Positions 1 to 10,625 are shown, counted from the stretch's first letter. The stretch: DNA of 64,000 bases from Citreimonas salinaria (GCF_900107235.1 NZ_FNPF01000003.1:300582-364581), one strand, 5' to 3'. Made by a program: numbers and translations. Notes: generated from the sequence alone by a model not told the origin.

Positions 1-802
1 CGATCTTGTCGTCGAGATAGCTGATATTGGCGAAGTAGGCGCGGCGCGCGCGGGCGATGTGGTCTTCGGTGATGGCGTAGCTGCGCCAGTCGTTCGCGTC
101 GAACAGCCGCTGCGAATGGGGATCGTGATCGGTGTAATCCATCGCCGGCACGGTCGGCAGGAGGTGTTCGCAATCCTCGTAGAGGTCCCAGAACCGCTTG
201 CGCGCCACGTAGGGGTCGTGCGGGTGGGTGAAGCTGACGGTCAGGCACCACGGCCGCTTGTCGTGCCCACGCGCAAGGTCGTACAGCTTCTGCTGCGCCT
301 GGTGGGCGACGTCGTCGTCGTATTCCAACTGGTTGGTGATCTCGGCTACGCCCGCGCCGGTGACCGAGCCCATGTTGTGGTACCACCAGTCGATCCGCTC
401 GCCCGGCTTTCGGTAATCGGGCGTCCAGCCGAAATCGGCGGGATAGATGTCGGTGGTCAGGCGCTGCTCGAACCCGTGCAGCTGGTCGGGGCCGACGAAG
501 TGCATCTTTCCCGACAGGCAGGTCTGCCAGCCCGCCCGGCGCAGGTGGTGTGCGTAGGTCGGGATGTCGGACGCGAATTCGGCGGCGTTGTCGTAGACGC
601 GGGTCATGCTGGGAAGCTGGCCGGACATGAAGCTGGCCCGCGCCGGCGCGCAGAGCGGCGAGGCCGTATAGGCGTTGGCGAAGCGGGTCGAGCGTTCCGC
701 CAGCGCCTTCAGTTGCGGCGCGTGCAGCCAGTCGGCCGGCCCGTCCGGAAACAGCGTGCCGTTCAACTGGTCGACCATGACGATCAGGATGTTCGAACTC
801 AT
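1..802 (-). CDS. betC: Choline-sulfatase BetC (C-terminus beyond window)
   Basis: Hydrolyses choline-O-sulfate to choline and sulfate in the cytoplasm, supplying choline for glycine betaine synthesis. Only the first 267 residues are in the window. The sulfatase active-site pentapeptide CAPAR lies at residues 51-55; its Cys is the residue converted to formylglycine in this family. The SGKMHF stretch (residues 97-102) and THPHDPY (192-198) carry further metal and sulfate ligands. The whole N-terminal half, including WWYHN and YEDCEH, reads like rhizobial BetC, so the specificity call is firmer than for a generic sulfatase. The ATG shares bases with the betI stop (ATGA), indicating translational coupling in a betI-betC operon. 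The gene runs off the left edge. Confidence 0.93.
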   Translation of the reverse strand, partial: MSSNILIVMVDQLNGTLFPDGPADWLHAPQLKALAERSTRFANAYTASPLCAPARASFMSGQLPSMTRVYDNAAEFASDIPTYAHHLRRAGWQTCLSGKMHFVGPDQLHGFEQRLTTDIYPADFGWTPDYRKPGERIDWWYHNMGSVTGAGVAEITNQLEYDDDVAHQAQQKLYDLARGHDKRPWCLTVSFTHPHDPYVARKRFWDLYEDCEHLLPTVPAMDYTDHDPHSQRLFDANDWRSYAITEDHIARARRAYFANISYLDDKI

Positions 803-1368
803 CGCGTCTCTCCCATCAGCGCGTAGGCGGTCGTGATGACGTGACATGCGGCGCCCTCGACGCCCTGGCTCGACAGCGCGGCGCGCAGGTAGACGCCGTC
901 GATCAGCGCGGCCAGCGTCTCGGCCACCGTCTCGGGGTCGGCACAGCGACCGCGCAACGCTTGCACCAGGTTCGAGCGCAGCCGCGCCTGGTAGACCCGC
1001 AGCAGCCGGGCCGCCTGCGCATCGCTGTTGGCCAGCCCGTAGAAGGTCAGCCACGCCGACACGGTGGTCGGCGCAAAGCAGCTTGGCGCGAAATTTGCCG
1101 CGACGATCGCCTCGAGCCGCCGACCCGGCGCGGCCGAGGCCAGCGCGGTGCGCACCTCGGCGCCGTAATCGCTCAGGATCTGGCGCATGGCAGCCAAGAA
1201 GATCTGCGCCTTGCCGCCGAAGTAATGATGCGCCAGCGCCGTCGACATGCCGGCGCGGCGCGCGATCTGGCCCACGGTCACGTCGAGCGAGCCGCGTTCG
1301 CCGATTTCCTCGACCGTCGCGGCGACCAGCGCTGCACGGCGCAGTTGTTCCTGTCCAAGCTTTGGCAT
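799..1368 (-). CDS. betI: TetR-family choline-responsive repressor BetI
   Basis: Predicted repressor of the bet genes, released by choline. The protein is 189 aa with an N-terminal TetR helix-turn-helix at about residues 20-55 (IARRAGMSTALAHHYFGGK) and a helical ligand-binding C-terminus. The start at MPKLGQEQLRR is preferred because BetI proteins begin MPK. The open frame extends 13 codons upstream, but that extension would run into the operator palindrome at 1384-1411. It is the first gene of a betI-betC pair with a four-base ATGA overlap. The palindrome ends 16 bp before the start codon, consistent with autoregulation. Confidence 0.9.
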   Translation of the reverse strand: MPKLGQEQLRRAALVAATVEEIGERGSLDVTVGQIARRAGMSTALAHHYFGGKAQIFLAAMRQILSDYGAEVRTALASAAPGRRLEAIVAANFAPSCFAPTTVSAWLTFYGLANSDAQAARLLRVYQARLRSNLVQALRGRCADPETVAETLAALIDGVYLRAALSSQGVEGAACHVITTAYALMGETR

Positions 1369-1383
1369 GCGGGCTGCTTGCCA

Positions 1384-1411
1384 GATATTGATTGACCAGT
1401 CAATCAATATC
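1384..1411. promoter_or_regulatory. BetI operator: perfect 13-bp inverted repeat
   Basis: Arms at 1384-1396 (GATATTGATTGAC) and 1399-1411 are exact reverse complements around a 2-bp centre. The core ATTGATTGAC...GTCAATCAAT matches the type of site known for BetI in E. coli. It sits immediately upstream of betI and probably overlaps the betI-betC promoter. Confidence 0.85.
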
Positions 1412-1443
1412 CAGGGCAGTCCTTCCCGGCATCTTGTGGGGCC

Positions 1444-2343
1444 TCAGCCCTTGGTCTCGTTCACAAGCGGGGTCACGCGCCGCTTCAGCACGTGCTCGCG
1501 CCACGTGATGAAGACCACCGCGCCCATGATAAGCCCGCCGCCCGCAATCACCCACGGGTCGACCGGCTCGGCGAAGAACAGCGCGCCGATCAGCACCGAC
1601 CAGACCAGCTGCAGGAACGTCACCGGTTGCGTCACCGTCACCGGCGCGGCGGCGAAGGCCAGCGTCATGGTGAAGTGCCCCGCGGTGGCGAAGGTCGCGA
1701 CGGCGCAGAGCACCAGAAGCTCCCACCCGGTGGGCCAGACCCAGACCGCCAGCGCCAGCGGCGCCAGCCCGATGGTCACGGTGATCGAAAGCATCCCTAC
1801 CACGACGGCGGCGCTGACCTCGCCTGACAGGATCTTGGCCGTCAGGTAGGACACGCCGAACAGAAGCGCGGTGCCCAGCATGGCGATATGGCCGGGGTCG
1901 AGTTCGCGGAAACCCGGGCGCAGGATCAGCACCGCGCCCACCAGCGCCGCGATGATCGCCATGATGCGCCGCATCGCCAGCGTCTCGCCCAGGAAGAAAA
2001 CCGCGAGGATCGTGACGTAGACCGGGTTGAGGTAGTTCATCGCCGTGACCTCGGCGATGGGGATGCGGGTCATGGCGTAGAACCACAGCACCACGCCCAC
2101 CGTGTGCGCCGCGCCCCGAAGCGTGAACAGCCCCCACTGGCGGCGTGTCAGCCTGACGGCGCGCAGGGCGGGCATCATCGGGATCAGGAACACCAGGCCG
2201 ATCAGGTAGCGCAGGAAGGCCGATTCAGACGACGGGATGCGGCTGCCCAGAAGCTTCACCAGTGCCGTGACCATGACGAAGCACAGCCCCGTCACCACCA
2301 TCCAGAAGACCCCTGCCCCGGGCCGCTGCGCCGCATTTTCCAT
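1444..2343 (-). CDS. DMT-superfamily (EamA) permease
   Basis: Inner-membrane protein of 299 aa with about ten hydrophobic segments and two EamA repeats, the usual drug/metabolite-transporter architecture. Substrate not predictable. The start MENAAQRPG (ATG at 2343) is chosen because the hydrophobic part begins right after it; the frame stays open 48 codons further upstream through non-conserved Arg/Pro-rich sequence. It lies upstream of betI on the same strand with a 75-bp gap that contains the BetI operator, so it is probably a separate unit. S-adenosylmethionine or amino-acid-derivative exporters have this fold, but nothing here picks one. Confidence 0.85.
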   Translation of the reverse strand: MENAAQRPGAGVFWMVVTGLCFVMVTALVKLLGSRIPSSESAFLRYLIGLVFLIPMMPALRAVRLTRRQWGLFTLRGAAHTVGVVLWFYAMTRIPIAEVTAMNYLNPVYVTILAVFFLGETLAMRRIMAIIAALVGAVLILRPGFRELDPGHIAMLGTALLFGVSYLTAKILSGEVSAAVVVGMLSITVTIGLAPLALAVWVWPTGWELLVLCAVATFATAGHFTMTLAFAAAPVTVTQPVTFLQLVWSVLIGALFFAEPVDPWVIAGGGLIMGAVVFITWREHVLKRRVTPLVNETKG

Positions 2344-2619
2344 GGGCTCAACCCTTGGCGCAACCGCCCGCCGGGGGCAAGGCCCGGCTCCCTCGGGAAG
2401 CAGTGCAGCAGCCCCTACCACAGAGCGAAGCATTCTGCACACCAATGGCGATAATCGGCGAGAAGCCGAGCGCGCGGCTCGATTCAAATGCGTTCACTGC
2501 GTCGATAAATAGGCGCGGGCGTTTGTGCATGGCGACCAGATCGATCCTTGTCGGAAATAGCTGTCGACAGGTAAAATGGCCAGTGCTACCCCTTTGCATT
2601 GAAATCTCGGGGTCTGCGC

Positions 2620-3456
2620 ATGTTTCTATCGGATCGTTTCGTTTACGTAGATCTACAGAAGACCGGCACAGAGGCTGTTTTTCAATGGCTTAAAGATCTG
2701 AACTTCGCGCGGCGGCGTCTCGACAAACACGGCAAACCGCCACCGGACGTCATTGATGGCCCGCTGGTGAAATTCGCGACCGTCCGCGACCCGTGGGAGT
2801 ATTACATTTCCCTATGGGCATACGGTGTCGACGACGGCCGGCGATCTGGACCATACAAATCTCTGACAACCTTTCGCCCACACAAGGGGCGGTCCTTGCG
2901 CCTGGCGGGATATCGCGGGGCTCTGTCCTTTCTACCCGCGTTGACGGTCTCCCTCCGGGAAAATCGTGCGGCTAACAGGCGTCTGTACTCAGATGCGAAC
3001 GATCCCGCTCTGTTCAGGGCGTGGATGCGTAAGGTCATGCATCCACGCTACGCAGCGTTGCTGTCCGGAGCATACTACGCATCCGGCCTGCACCGCTACG
3101 CGGGCTTCTACACATATCGCTACTGCAACCTGTATTGCCGCGACGAGAGAACCCTGCATTCCGGGCGCCTGCGCGACCTCGCTTCGCTGCGCGCATTCGA
3201 GGAGGCAAACTGCTATATCGACGACTTCATCCAGACCGCAAGACTGACAGCAGATTTCGTCGCCCTGATCGAACGGCACGGATGGGCCGACGAAGAAACG
3301 GCTCGCGCGGCGATCGGCGAGAAAGATCGCGTCAACACATCGCGCAAGGGTCTGACCAAGGCCGAGCATTTCTACGACGCAGAGACAGCCGACCTGGTAG
3401 CCGAGCGCGAAAGATTATTGATCGACCGCTTCGGTTACAGACGTCCTGACGTCTAG
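2620..3456 (+). CDS. Sulfotransferase-like protein
   Basis: The protein is 278 aa. Near the N-terminus is YVDLQKTGTEAVFQW, with KTGT at residues 14-17 resembling the 5'-phosphosulfate-binding loop of PAPS-dependent sulfotransferases. RDPWEYYIS (from residue 56) resembles the 3'-phosphate-binding motif. Acceptor unknown; roles in modifying surface glycans or lipids are typical for the family. The ATG at 2620 is chosen; a TTG seven codons upstream would also be in frame. The gene stands alone. Its G+C is visibly lower than its neighbours (some stretches under 50%), suggesting acquisition by transfer. The overall fold assignment is moderate because the rest is not recognisable by eye. Confidence 0.62.
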   Translation: MFLSDRFVYVDLQKTGTEAVFQWLKDLNFARRRLDKHGKPPPDVIDGPLVKFATVRDPWEYYISLWAYGVDDGRRSGPYKSLTTFRPHKGRSLRLAGYRGALSFLPALTVSLRENRAANRRLYSDANDPALFRAWMRKVMHPRYAALLSGAYYASGLHRYAGFYTYRYCNLYCRDERTLHSGRLRDLASLRAFEEANCYIDDFIQTARLTADFVALIERHGWADEETARAAIGEKDRVNTSRKGLTKAEHFYDAETADLVAERERLLIDRFGYRRPDV

Positions 3457-3500
3457 GTAGACCACTGGACCTGGCGTGCAGCTTGCTTCACTGGCGGGAT

Positions 3501-4253
3501 CTAGCCAGCGTGATCCAGCGCCGCCATCACCTCGTCAGAAGCCTCGAAGTTCGTGGTCACGCGCTGCACATCGTCGTCGTCTTCCAGCGCGTCGACCAGC
3601 TTCATCAGGCTCTGCATCGAGTCGAAGTCAAGCTCGGTCGTCGTCGAGGGCTTCCAGATCAGCTTGGTCGACTGGCTTTCACCAAGCTCGGCCTCGAGCG
3701 CGGTCGCGACCTCGTTCAGGTCGGTGTCGGCGCAATAGACGATGTGACCCTCCTCACCGCTCTCCACGTCCTCGGCACCGGCTTCAATGGCGGCCATCAT
3801 CACCGTGTCGGCGTCACCGGCCGAGGCGGGATAGACGATCTCGCCCTTGCGCTCGAACATGAAGGCGACCGCGCCGGTCTCGGCCAAGTTGCCGCCATTC
3901 TTGCTGAAGGTGGACCGGACGTTCGATGCAGTCCGGTTGCGGTTGTCGGTCATCGCCTCGACGATGATCGCCACGCCGTTGGGGCCGTAGCCTTCGTAGC
4001 GGATTTCCTCGTAGTCCTCGCCCTCGCCGCCCGAGGCCTTCTTGATGGCGCGCTCGATGTTGTCCTTGGGCATGGACTGGGCCTTGGCCTCCTTGATGGC
4101 GAGGCGCAGGCGCGGGTTCTTGTCGGGGTCGGGGTCGCCCATCTTGGCGGCGACGGTGATCTCTTTCGAGAACTTCGAAAACAGCTTGGCGCGCACCGCG
4201 TCCTGACGGCCCTTGCGGTGCTGGATGTTTGCCCATTTGGAATGGCCGGCCAT
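3501..4253 (-). CDS. YebC/PmpR-family regulatory protein
   Basis: A 250-aa member of the YebC/TACO1 family, beginning with the hallmark [19 protein letters not shown]. The acidic C-terminal domains (ALEDDDDVQ) match the family length of about 240-250. Members were described as DNA-binding transcription regulators, and more recent work links the family to translation of polyproline or difficult sequences. It is cytoplasmic. It ends about 45 bp from the convergent sulfotransferase-like gene and starts about 160 bp from the end of the SLC13 permease. The start is unambiguous. Confidence 0.95.
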   Translation of the reverse strand: MAGHSKWANIQHRKGRQDAVRAKLFSKFSKEITVAAKMGDPDPDKNPRLRLAIKEAKAQSMPKDNIERAIKKASGGEGEDYEEIRYEGYGPNGVAIIVEAMTDNRNRTASNVRSTFSKNGGNLAETGAVAFMFERKGEIVYPASAGDADTVMMAAIEAGAEDVESGEEGHIVYCADTDLNEVATALEAELGESQSTKLIWKPSTTTELDFDSMQSLMKLVDALEDDDDVQRVTTNFEASDEVMAALDHAG

Positions 4254-4410
4254 TGGCGGTGCCTCATGCGGATGTCTGGAACTGCGCCCTCTTATCGCAT
4301 CGCCGCCATCCTTGCCAAGTCCGCCCGCGCCACGCGCCGAAGACGGCTTCCTCGCGTCGTTCCGGCAGGAATCTCGTGGGCGTCGGCGCGGGGGCAGAGC
4401 CCCAGACAGC

Positions 4411-6189
4411 CTACAAGGGGAAGAACACCGGGATCAGCAACGCGGCCAGCACGCCCATGCTGAGGTTCAGTGGCAGCCCGACCTTGATGAAGTCCGAGAA
4501 CCGGTAGCCGCCCGGGCCATAGACCAGCGTGTTGGTCTGGTAGCCGATCGGCGTGGCGAAGGCGCAGCTTGCGGCGATCATCACCGCCACCACCAGCGGG
4601 CGCGGATCGACCCCCACCGCCTCGGCAAGGCCGATGGCGATCGGGGTGACGACCACCGCCACCGCGTTGTTGGTCACCGCCTCGGTCAGCAGCGAGGTCA
4701 TCAGGTAGACCGCCCAGATCAGCATGGCACCGGGCAGCAGCGCCAGCCAAGGCGCCAGCGCGTCGACGATCAGCGCCACGGCGCCCGATTCTTCCAGTGC
4801 AGCCCCCACGGCCAGCATCGCGAAGATGAGCGCCAGCAGCCGGCCCTCGACGAACGAGAACGCTTCGTCCGCGTCGATGCAGCGCGCCAGCAGCACGACC
4901 GCCACCGCGACGACCGCCAGCGCCAGGATGGGCGCCACGCCCAGCGCCGACAACACGACGATGCCCGCTAGCGCGCCGATCGCGATCGGCGCATGACTTC
5001 TGCGGAACGCGCGCGCAGACGGTTTCGACACGTCGACGAGTTGCATGTCGTCGGCCAGACGGCGGATATCCTCGGCGTTACCCTCCAGCAGCAGCGTATC
5101 GCCCACGCGCACCACGAGTTCATCGATCTGGCGACCGATATTCTGGTTCCGCCGGTGGACCGCCAGCGGGTAGACGCCGTAGCGGCGGCGCAAGCGTAGC
5201 GCACCCATGCTGCGTCCGACCATCTTGCAGCCCGGCGTGATCAGCACCTCGACCGTCGTCGTTTCCTTGGCCGAGACCTGGTCGACGCGCTTGAGCTCCT
5301 TGTTGCGCTGCAACGACAGCAGCTCGGTCATCTGCGTGCGCAGAACCACCCGGTCGCCGACCTGCAGCACCACGCCCTCGAGATTGCGGCGCAGCGATTC
5401 GTCGCCGCGGATGACGTCGACCAGCCGCACGCCCTCGCGCTTGAACAGCTGCACGCCCAGGACTTCGCGACCGATCAGGTTGCTGTCGGGGGGGATCACC
5501 GCCTCGGTGAAGAACTTCATGCGCGAGCGGTCGGACAGCATCGTCGCCATGCTGTCGCGCTCGGGCAGCAGGAAGCGGCCGACGAACGCAAGATAGAGCA
5601 GCCCCCACAGCACGAGGATCGCGGCCACCGGCGTCACCTCGAAGATCGAGAACGGCGCCAGCCCGTGTGCGCGCGCCACGCCGTCCACCAGCAGGTTGGT
5701 GGAAGTCCCGATCAGCGTCAGCGTGCCGCCCATGATCGACGCGTAGGACAGCGGGATCAGCAGCTTGGATGGCGCGATGCGCAGCGATTTCGACATCTGC
5801 ACGAAGACCGGCAGCATCACCACCACCACCGGCGTGTTGTTCATGAAGGCCGAGCCGGCCACCACGCAGGCCAGCACGCCGACGATCGCCACGCGCGGGC
5901 GCTCGGTCACCCGTCCCTGCGCATAGGTGGTCAGCCGGTCCAGCGCCCCGGTTCGCACCAGCGCGCCCATCACCAGGAACAACGTCGCGATCGTCCATGG
6001 CGCCGGGTTCGCAAGCACGGCCAGTCCCGCATCGTAAGACAGCGAGCCGAGAAGCAGGAGCACCGCGACGCCGCCGATGGCGACCACCTCGACCGGATAG
6101 ACCTCGCGCACGAAAAGCACGAACATCGCGGCGACGATCGCAAGCGTCGCAACCGCCTGCCCCGTCTGGCCCAGCGTGATCAATTCCAT
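4411..6189 (-). CDS. SLC13-family permease with two TrkA-C domains
   Basis: Inner-membrane anion/sodium symporter of the CitT/SLC13 group, 592 aa. A first block of transmembrane helices contains [16 protein letters not shown] and a [10 protein letters not shown] signature. It is followed by two soluble TrkA-C (RCK-C) domains of about 70-80 aa each (around residues 215-380), then a second helix block with [20 protein letters not shown]. This permease-TrkA-C-TrkA-C-permease layout is common in marine bacteria and has been linked to sulfate, organic sulfonate or dicarboxylate uptake. The substrate here is open. Start MELITLGQ at 6189 is chosen because the upstream open frame lacks family-like sequence. 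Confidence 0.9.
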   Translation of the reverse strand: MELITLGQTGQAVATLAIVAAMFVLFVREVYPVEVVAIGGVAVLLLLGSLSYDAGLAVLANPAPWTIATLFLVMGALVRTGALDRLTTYAQGRVTERPRVAIVGVLACVVAGSAFMNNTPVVVVMLPVFVQMSKSLRIAPSKLLIPLSYASIMGGTLTLIGTSTNLLVDGVARAHGLAPFSIFEVTPVAAILVLWGLLYLAFVGRFLLPERDSMATMLSDRSRMKFFTEAVIPPDSNLIGREVLGVQLFKREGVRLVDVIRGDESLRRNLEGVVLQVGDRVVLRTQMTELLSLQRNKELKRVDQVSAKETTTVEVLITPGCKMVGRSMGALRLRRRYGVYPLAVHRRNQNIGRQIDELVVRVGDTLLLEGNAEDIRRLADDMQLVDVSKPSARAFRRSHAPIAIGALAGIVVLSALGVAPILALAVVAVAVVLLARCIDADEAFSFVEGRLLALIFAMLAVGAALEESGAVALIVDALAPWLALLPGAMLIWAVYLMTSLLTEAVTNNAVAVVVTPIAIGLAEAVGVDPRPLVVAVMIAASCAFATPIGYQTNTLVYGPGGYRFSDFIKVGLPLNLSMGVLAALLIPVFFPL

Positions 6190-6330
6190 GCGGCGGCCCC
6201 AAGACACCCGTTCAACCCGAGGCATCCTGTCGAAGCCCGAAAGGCGGCACAAGCCCGCGCCACGTGGCGCGCCGCCGCAGCCGCGCAAGATCCCGGCGCA
6301 CCGCCCGCTTCCTGTGCCATCCGCGTCAGC

Positions 6331-7137
6331 TCAGGGGCCCGCGGCGACCAGCCGCCCGCCCTGGCGCACCATCTCGATGCGGGTGGCGCGCCCGGTCGCA
6401 TCGTCGGTCTCGACGTAGGTGCCGGACAGCGTGGCCTCGCCCAAAGCGGGCTCGAACCGGGCCTTGCCCATGCCGGTGACGAAACGGCGCATCGGCTCGG
6501 TCTTCTCCATCCCGATGACCGAATTGTAGTCGCCGCACATGCCCGCATCCGATTGAAACGCCGTGCCGCCGGGCAGGATCTGCGCGTCGGCGGTGGGGAT
6601 GTGCGTGTGCGTGCCGACGACGAGGCTCGCGCGGCCATCGCAGAAATGGCCCATGCCCATCTTCTCGGACGTCGCCTCGCAATGCATGTCGACGATGCGC
6701 GCCTGCGCCTGCCCGCCCAAGCGCCGCAGCGCGTCGTCCACGGCCGAGAACGGGTCGTCGAAGGGGCGCTTCATGAAGACCTGCCCCAGCACCTGCGCCA
6801 CCAGCACCTTGCGGCCCCGCGCGTCCTGGAACAGCGCGGCGCCCCGTCCCGGCGCGTTCTTGGCGAAGTTGAGGGGGCGGATGATGCGCGGCTCGGACTC
6901 GATCGCCTGCAGCATGTCCTTCTGGTCGAAGGCATGGTCGCCCAGCGTGACGACGTCGGCGCCGGCCTCGAACAGCAGCCTGGCGTGCGCGGCGGTGATC
7001 CCCGCCCCGTTCGAGGCGTTCTCGCCGTTGATCACCACGAAATCGAGCCGCCAGTCGCGGCGCAGCGAAGGCAGACGCTCGGTCACGGCCGTCCGGCCGG
7101 CCCGTCCCATCACGTCGCCAAGAAACAGAATACGCAT
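6331..7137 (-). CDS. YmdB-family metallophosphoesterase
   Basis: A 268-aa cytoplasmic calcineurin-like phosphoesterase of the YmdB/TIGR00282 type. Metal-binding motifs are in the expected order: GDVMGRAGR near the N-terminus, NGENASNG, GDHAFDQ, DMHCEATSEK and GTHTHIPTAD. Bacillus YmdB hydrolyses 2',3'-cyclic nucleotides and cyclic nucleotides; the substrate in this lineage is not established. The start MRILFLGDVMG is fixed by the first metal motif; the open frame runs 45 codons further upstream without conserved sequence. It is followed on the same strand by the SLC13 gene after a gap of about 140 bp. Confidence 0.9.
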   Translation of the reverse strand: MRILFLGDVMGRAGRTAVTERLPSLRRDWRLDFVVINGENASNGAGITAAHARLLFEAGADVVTLGDHAFDQKDMLQAIESEPRIIRPLNFAKNAPGRGAALFQDARGRKVLVAQVLGQVFMKRPFDDPFSAVDDALRRLGGQAQARIVDMHCEATSEKMGMGHFCDGRASLVVGTHTHIPTADAQILPGGTAFQSDAGMCGDYNSVIGMEKTEPMRRFVTGMGKARFEPALGEATLSGTYVETDDATGRATRIEMVRQGGRLVAAGP

Positions 7138-7404
7138 GCGCGAAGCAGTAGGGCCGCGGGCGGCGAAAGCAAAGACCGAAACGTGCGTCCGGACGATCCG
7201 GACCGGGACACTGTCCCTCCCACGAAAGCCCTTGGCCCGGCGGTGGCGCGAGGCGGACGACAGTTCGATCATGGGACCGGCGATTGCCGCGCGACGGGGC
7301 GCGGGCGACCGGCAGCCACAAGCGCGACGCCGAACACGCGCCGCGGGCGGAACCGTGCTGGCAGCGCACGCGAAGACGCGGCGCCCCCTCGGGACGGACG
7401 CGCC

Positions 7405-8273
<869 letters not shown>

Positions 8274-8311
8274 CCTGCGCGCGACAGGCACGACAGAAGG
8301 CCCCAGCGCGG

Positions 8312-8908
8312 ATGCCGAGACCCTCCATGGCCCCTTCCGTGCTTACCGGCGCCGCGCCGGGCAGTGCCCGCCCGGACGGTCCGCGCCGGACGTCCAGAGC
8401 GATCCTGCGCCTCGTGCTGGGACTTGCGGTCGCGGGATGCGCGGCCGCGCCGGCGGATCGCGCGCCCGCCCCCGTGCCGCAGCCCCCGGCCGGCTCGGCC
8501 CCCGACGCCGAGGGACGGTGCTGGGCGACAGAACCCGTACCCGCGATCTACGAACAGGTCGGCGGAGAGATCATGGTCATACCCGCCGAGACCGCGCCGG
8601 ACGGCACCGTGCTGCAAGCGCCGGTCTACCGCCGCGCCATGGTGCCGCGCCTCGTCCGCCCCCGCGGCGAGATGCGGTTCGAAGCCCCCTGCCCGGCGGT
8701 CATGACGCCCGCCTTCATCGCGTCGCTGCAACGTGCGCTGGCTGCGCGCGGCTTCTACGTGGGCGCCCCCACCGGCCGCATGGACGGTTCCACGCGCAGC
8801 GCCGTCAGGCAATACCAAGCGGGCAAGGGACTGAACAGCGACCAGCTGTCGATCGAGACGGCCCGCGCGCTGGGGCTGGTCGTCGTACCGCGTTCCAGCC
8901 TCGAGTAG
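8312..8908 (+). CDS. Lipoprotein with peptidoglycan-binding domain
   Basis: The protein is 198 aa. A hydrophobic segment (residues 29-42) ends in a lipobox VAGC with C43 as the predicted lipidated cysteine, so the mature protein is likely tethered to a membrane facing the periplasm. The C-terminal part (about 125-190: TPAFIASLQRALAARGFYVG, TRSAVRQYQAGKGL) is a PG_binding_1 three-helix domain that recognises peptidoglycan. The middle has a WATEPVPAIYEQV segment found in related alphaproteobacterial proteins. A second ATG at residue 6 (8327) is equally possible as start. It is convergent with degP, whose terminator lies just beyond its stop. Confidence 0.75.
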   Translation: MPRPSMAPSVLTGAAPGSARPDGPRRTSRAILRLVLGLAVAGCAAAPADRAPAPVPQPPAGSAPDAEGRCWATEPVPAIYEQVGGEIMVIPAETAPDGTVLQAPVYRRAMVPRLVRPRGEMRFEAPCPAVMTPAFIASLQRALAARGFYVGAPTGRMDGSTRSAVRQYQAGKGLNSDQLSIETARALGLVVVPRSSLE

Positions 8909-8942
8909 CGCCCGCCCCGCATCGAGCGCCGGCCGGAAAACG

Positions 8943-8967
8943 AAAAAGGGCGCCCGAAGGCGCCCTC
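8943..8967 (-). terminator. Rho-independent terminator of the hfl-degP unit
   Basis: Read on the minus strand: a perfect 7-bp GC stem (GGGCGCC/GGCGCCC) closed by a TTCG tetraloop and followed by five T. It begins about 23 bp after the degP stop codon. This is one of the clearest intrinsic terminators in the window. Confidence 0.88.
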
Positions 8968-8989
8968 GTGCAACCCTGTCAGGGTGTGC

Positions 8990-10465
8990 TTACTCCTCGT
9001 CGTCGACGCTCAGCGCGACGAAGCGCGGATCGCCGCCGCGGCGCACCAGCAGCAGGATCGACTTGCGCCCCGCCTCGCGGGCCGCTTCGACCTGCTCCTC
9101 GAAGCCGGCCAGCGTCTCGACCGAGGTCTGGCCGGCCTCGGTGATGACGTCACCGACCTGCAGGCCCTTCTCGAAGGCCTCCGAGGTCTCGTCGACCGCG
9201 ACCACGGCCAAACCGTCCTGATCTTCGGACAAGCCCAGCTCCAGGCGGATCTCGTCGTAGAGCGGCGACAGGGTCATGCCAAGCGCCTCGAGGCTCGAGG
9301 GCTCGTCCTCTGGCAGATCCGGGCCGGGCTGTGCCACCGGCACGGCCTGCGCCTCTTCGCGGCGGCCCAGCGTGATGCGCAGCGTCTCGGTCTTTCCGTC
9401 GCGGTTGACCACCACGCGCACTTCCTTGCCAACGGCTGTGTTGCCGACCACGCGCACAAGCTGACGGGTATCCTCGACCTCGACCCCGTCAAAGGACAGG
9501 ATCACGTCGCCCGCCTGCATACCGGCTTCCATCGCCGGACCCTCGGGCACGTCCGAGACCAGCGCGCCGCGCGCCTCTTCCAGCCCCAGCGCCTCGGCCA
9601 GCTCGTCAGTCACGTCCTGGATGCGCACGCCCAGCCAGCCACGGCGGGTCTCGCCGAATTCCTTCAGTTGCTCGACCACGCGGGTGACCACGTTCGACGC
9701 CATGGAAAAGCCGATCCCGATCGAGCCGCCGTTCGGCGACAGAATCGCGGTGTTCACGCCGATCACCTGGCCGTCGAGGTTGAACAGCGGCCCGCCCGAG
9801 TTGCCGCGGTTGATCGCCGCGTCGGTCTGGATGTAGTCGTCGTAGGTGCCGGACAGTGCCCGGTTGCGCGCCGACACGATGCCCGCGCTGACCGAGAAGC
9901 CCTGCCCCAGCGGGTTGCCCATGGCCACGACCCAGTCGCCCACGCGCATGGTGTCGCTGTCGCCGAACGGGACGTAGACCAGCGGCCGGTCCGCCTCGAC
10001 CTTCAGCAGGGCGATGTCGGTGTTGGGGTCGGTGCCGACCACTTCGGCGGGCAGTTCGAAATCCTCGAAGAACTCGATCAGGATCTCGTCCGCGCCTTCG
10101 ATCACGTGGTTGTTGGTGACGATATAGCCGTCTTCCGAGATCACGAAGCCCGAGCCCAGCGCCGAGGACCGGCGCGGACGGTCGGGACCGCCGCGATCCT
10201 GGAACTCGCGGAAGAAGTCCTCGAAGGGCGAGCCTTCGGGCACGATGCCCTGCGGGCCGGACCGCCCCGCGACCATGGTCGAGGTGGTGATGTTGACCAC
10301 GGCGGGGCTGACGCGCTCGGCCAGGTCGGCGAAGGATTGCGGTCGGGCCTGCGCATTCGCCATCAGCGATTGCGACATGATCAGCACCATCGACAGCGTC
10401 GTGATCCAGAACAGGCGCAACGGCGTCGCCAGGTTGCGCGTCCGAGCGATAGAATCCGGTTTCAA
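8990..10465 (-). CDS. degP: Do/DegP-family periplasmic serine protease
   Basis: Periplasmic protease/chaperone of 491 aa. A signal-type hydrophobic segment (about 18-39) ends at ANAQA. The trypsin-like domain has H120 (TNNHVIEG), D150 (NTDIALLKV) and S223 (GNSGGPLF) as catalytic triad. Two PDZ domains follow (about 285-375 and 395-490), the second with GLQVGDVI. The start is a TTG at 10465, chosen because AAGGAG lies 6 bases upstream on the coding strand; no ATG gives a complete signal peptide with a comparable site. It is the last gene after hflK-hflC-DUF2065 and ends at a strong terminator. The assignment could equally be called degQ or mucD. Confidence 0.92.
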   Translation of the reverse strand: MKPDSIARTRNLATPLRLFWITTLSMVLIMSQSLMANAQARPQSFADLAERVSPAVVNITTSTMVAGRSGPQGIVPEGSPFEDFFREFQDRGGPDRPRRSSALGSGFVISEDGYIVTNNHVIEGADEILIEFFEDFELPAEVVGTDPNTDIALLKVEADRPLVYVPFGDSDTMRVGDWVVAMGNPLGQGFSVSAGIVSARNRALSGTYDDYIQTDAAINRGNSGGPLFNLDGQVIGVNTAILSPNGGSIGIGFSMASNVVTRVVEQLKEFGETRRGWLGVRIQDVTDELAEALGLEEARGALVSDVPEGPAMEAGMQAGDVILSFDGVEVEDTRQLVRVVGNTAVGKEVRVVVNRDGKTETLRITLGRREEAQAVPVAQPGPDLPEDEPSSLEALGMTLSPLYDEIRLELGLSEDQDGLAVVAVDETSEAFEKGLQVGDVITEAGQTSVETLAGFEEQVEAAREAGRKSILLLVRRGGDPRFVALSVDDEE

Positions 10466-10579
10466 TGGGATCTCCTTGTCTCTGCCAGCCCGCCACCCGG
10501 CGAGCCGCCTTAAGCGTTGGTCAGCGTTTCGATAGTGACGTGAATAGACGCTTTCGGGCAACACTTAACCCGTTTTTCA

Positions 10580-10603
10580 CCGCTCTCGCGCAAGCGTGAG
10601 CGG
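10580..10603. repeat. Stem-loop between DUF2065 gene and degP
   Basis: Inverted arms 10580-10589 and 10594-10603 (9 of 10 bp paired) around a GCAA loop. No T-run follows on either strand, so it is not a canonical terminator. It may attenuate read-through from the DUF2065 gene towards degP or stabilise an mRNA end. Confidence 0.45.
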
Positions 10604-10625
10604 ACCACGCGGAACCCGTGATCGC

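Noticed and set aside
2440..2510. TTCAAAT-type T-loop-like sequence near 2485
   Set aside because: No acceptor, anticodon or D-arm pairing can be built around it, so not a tRNA.
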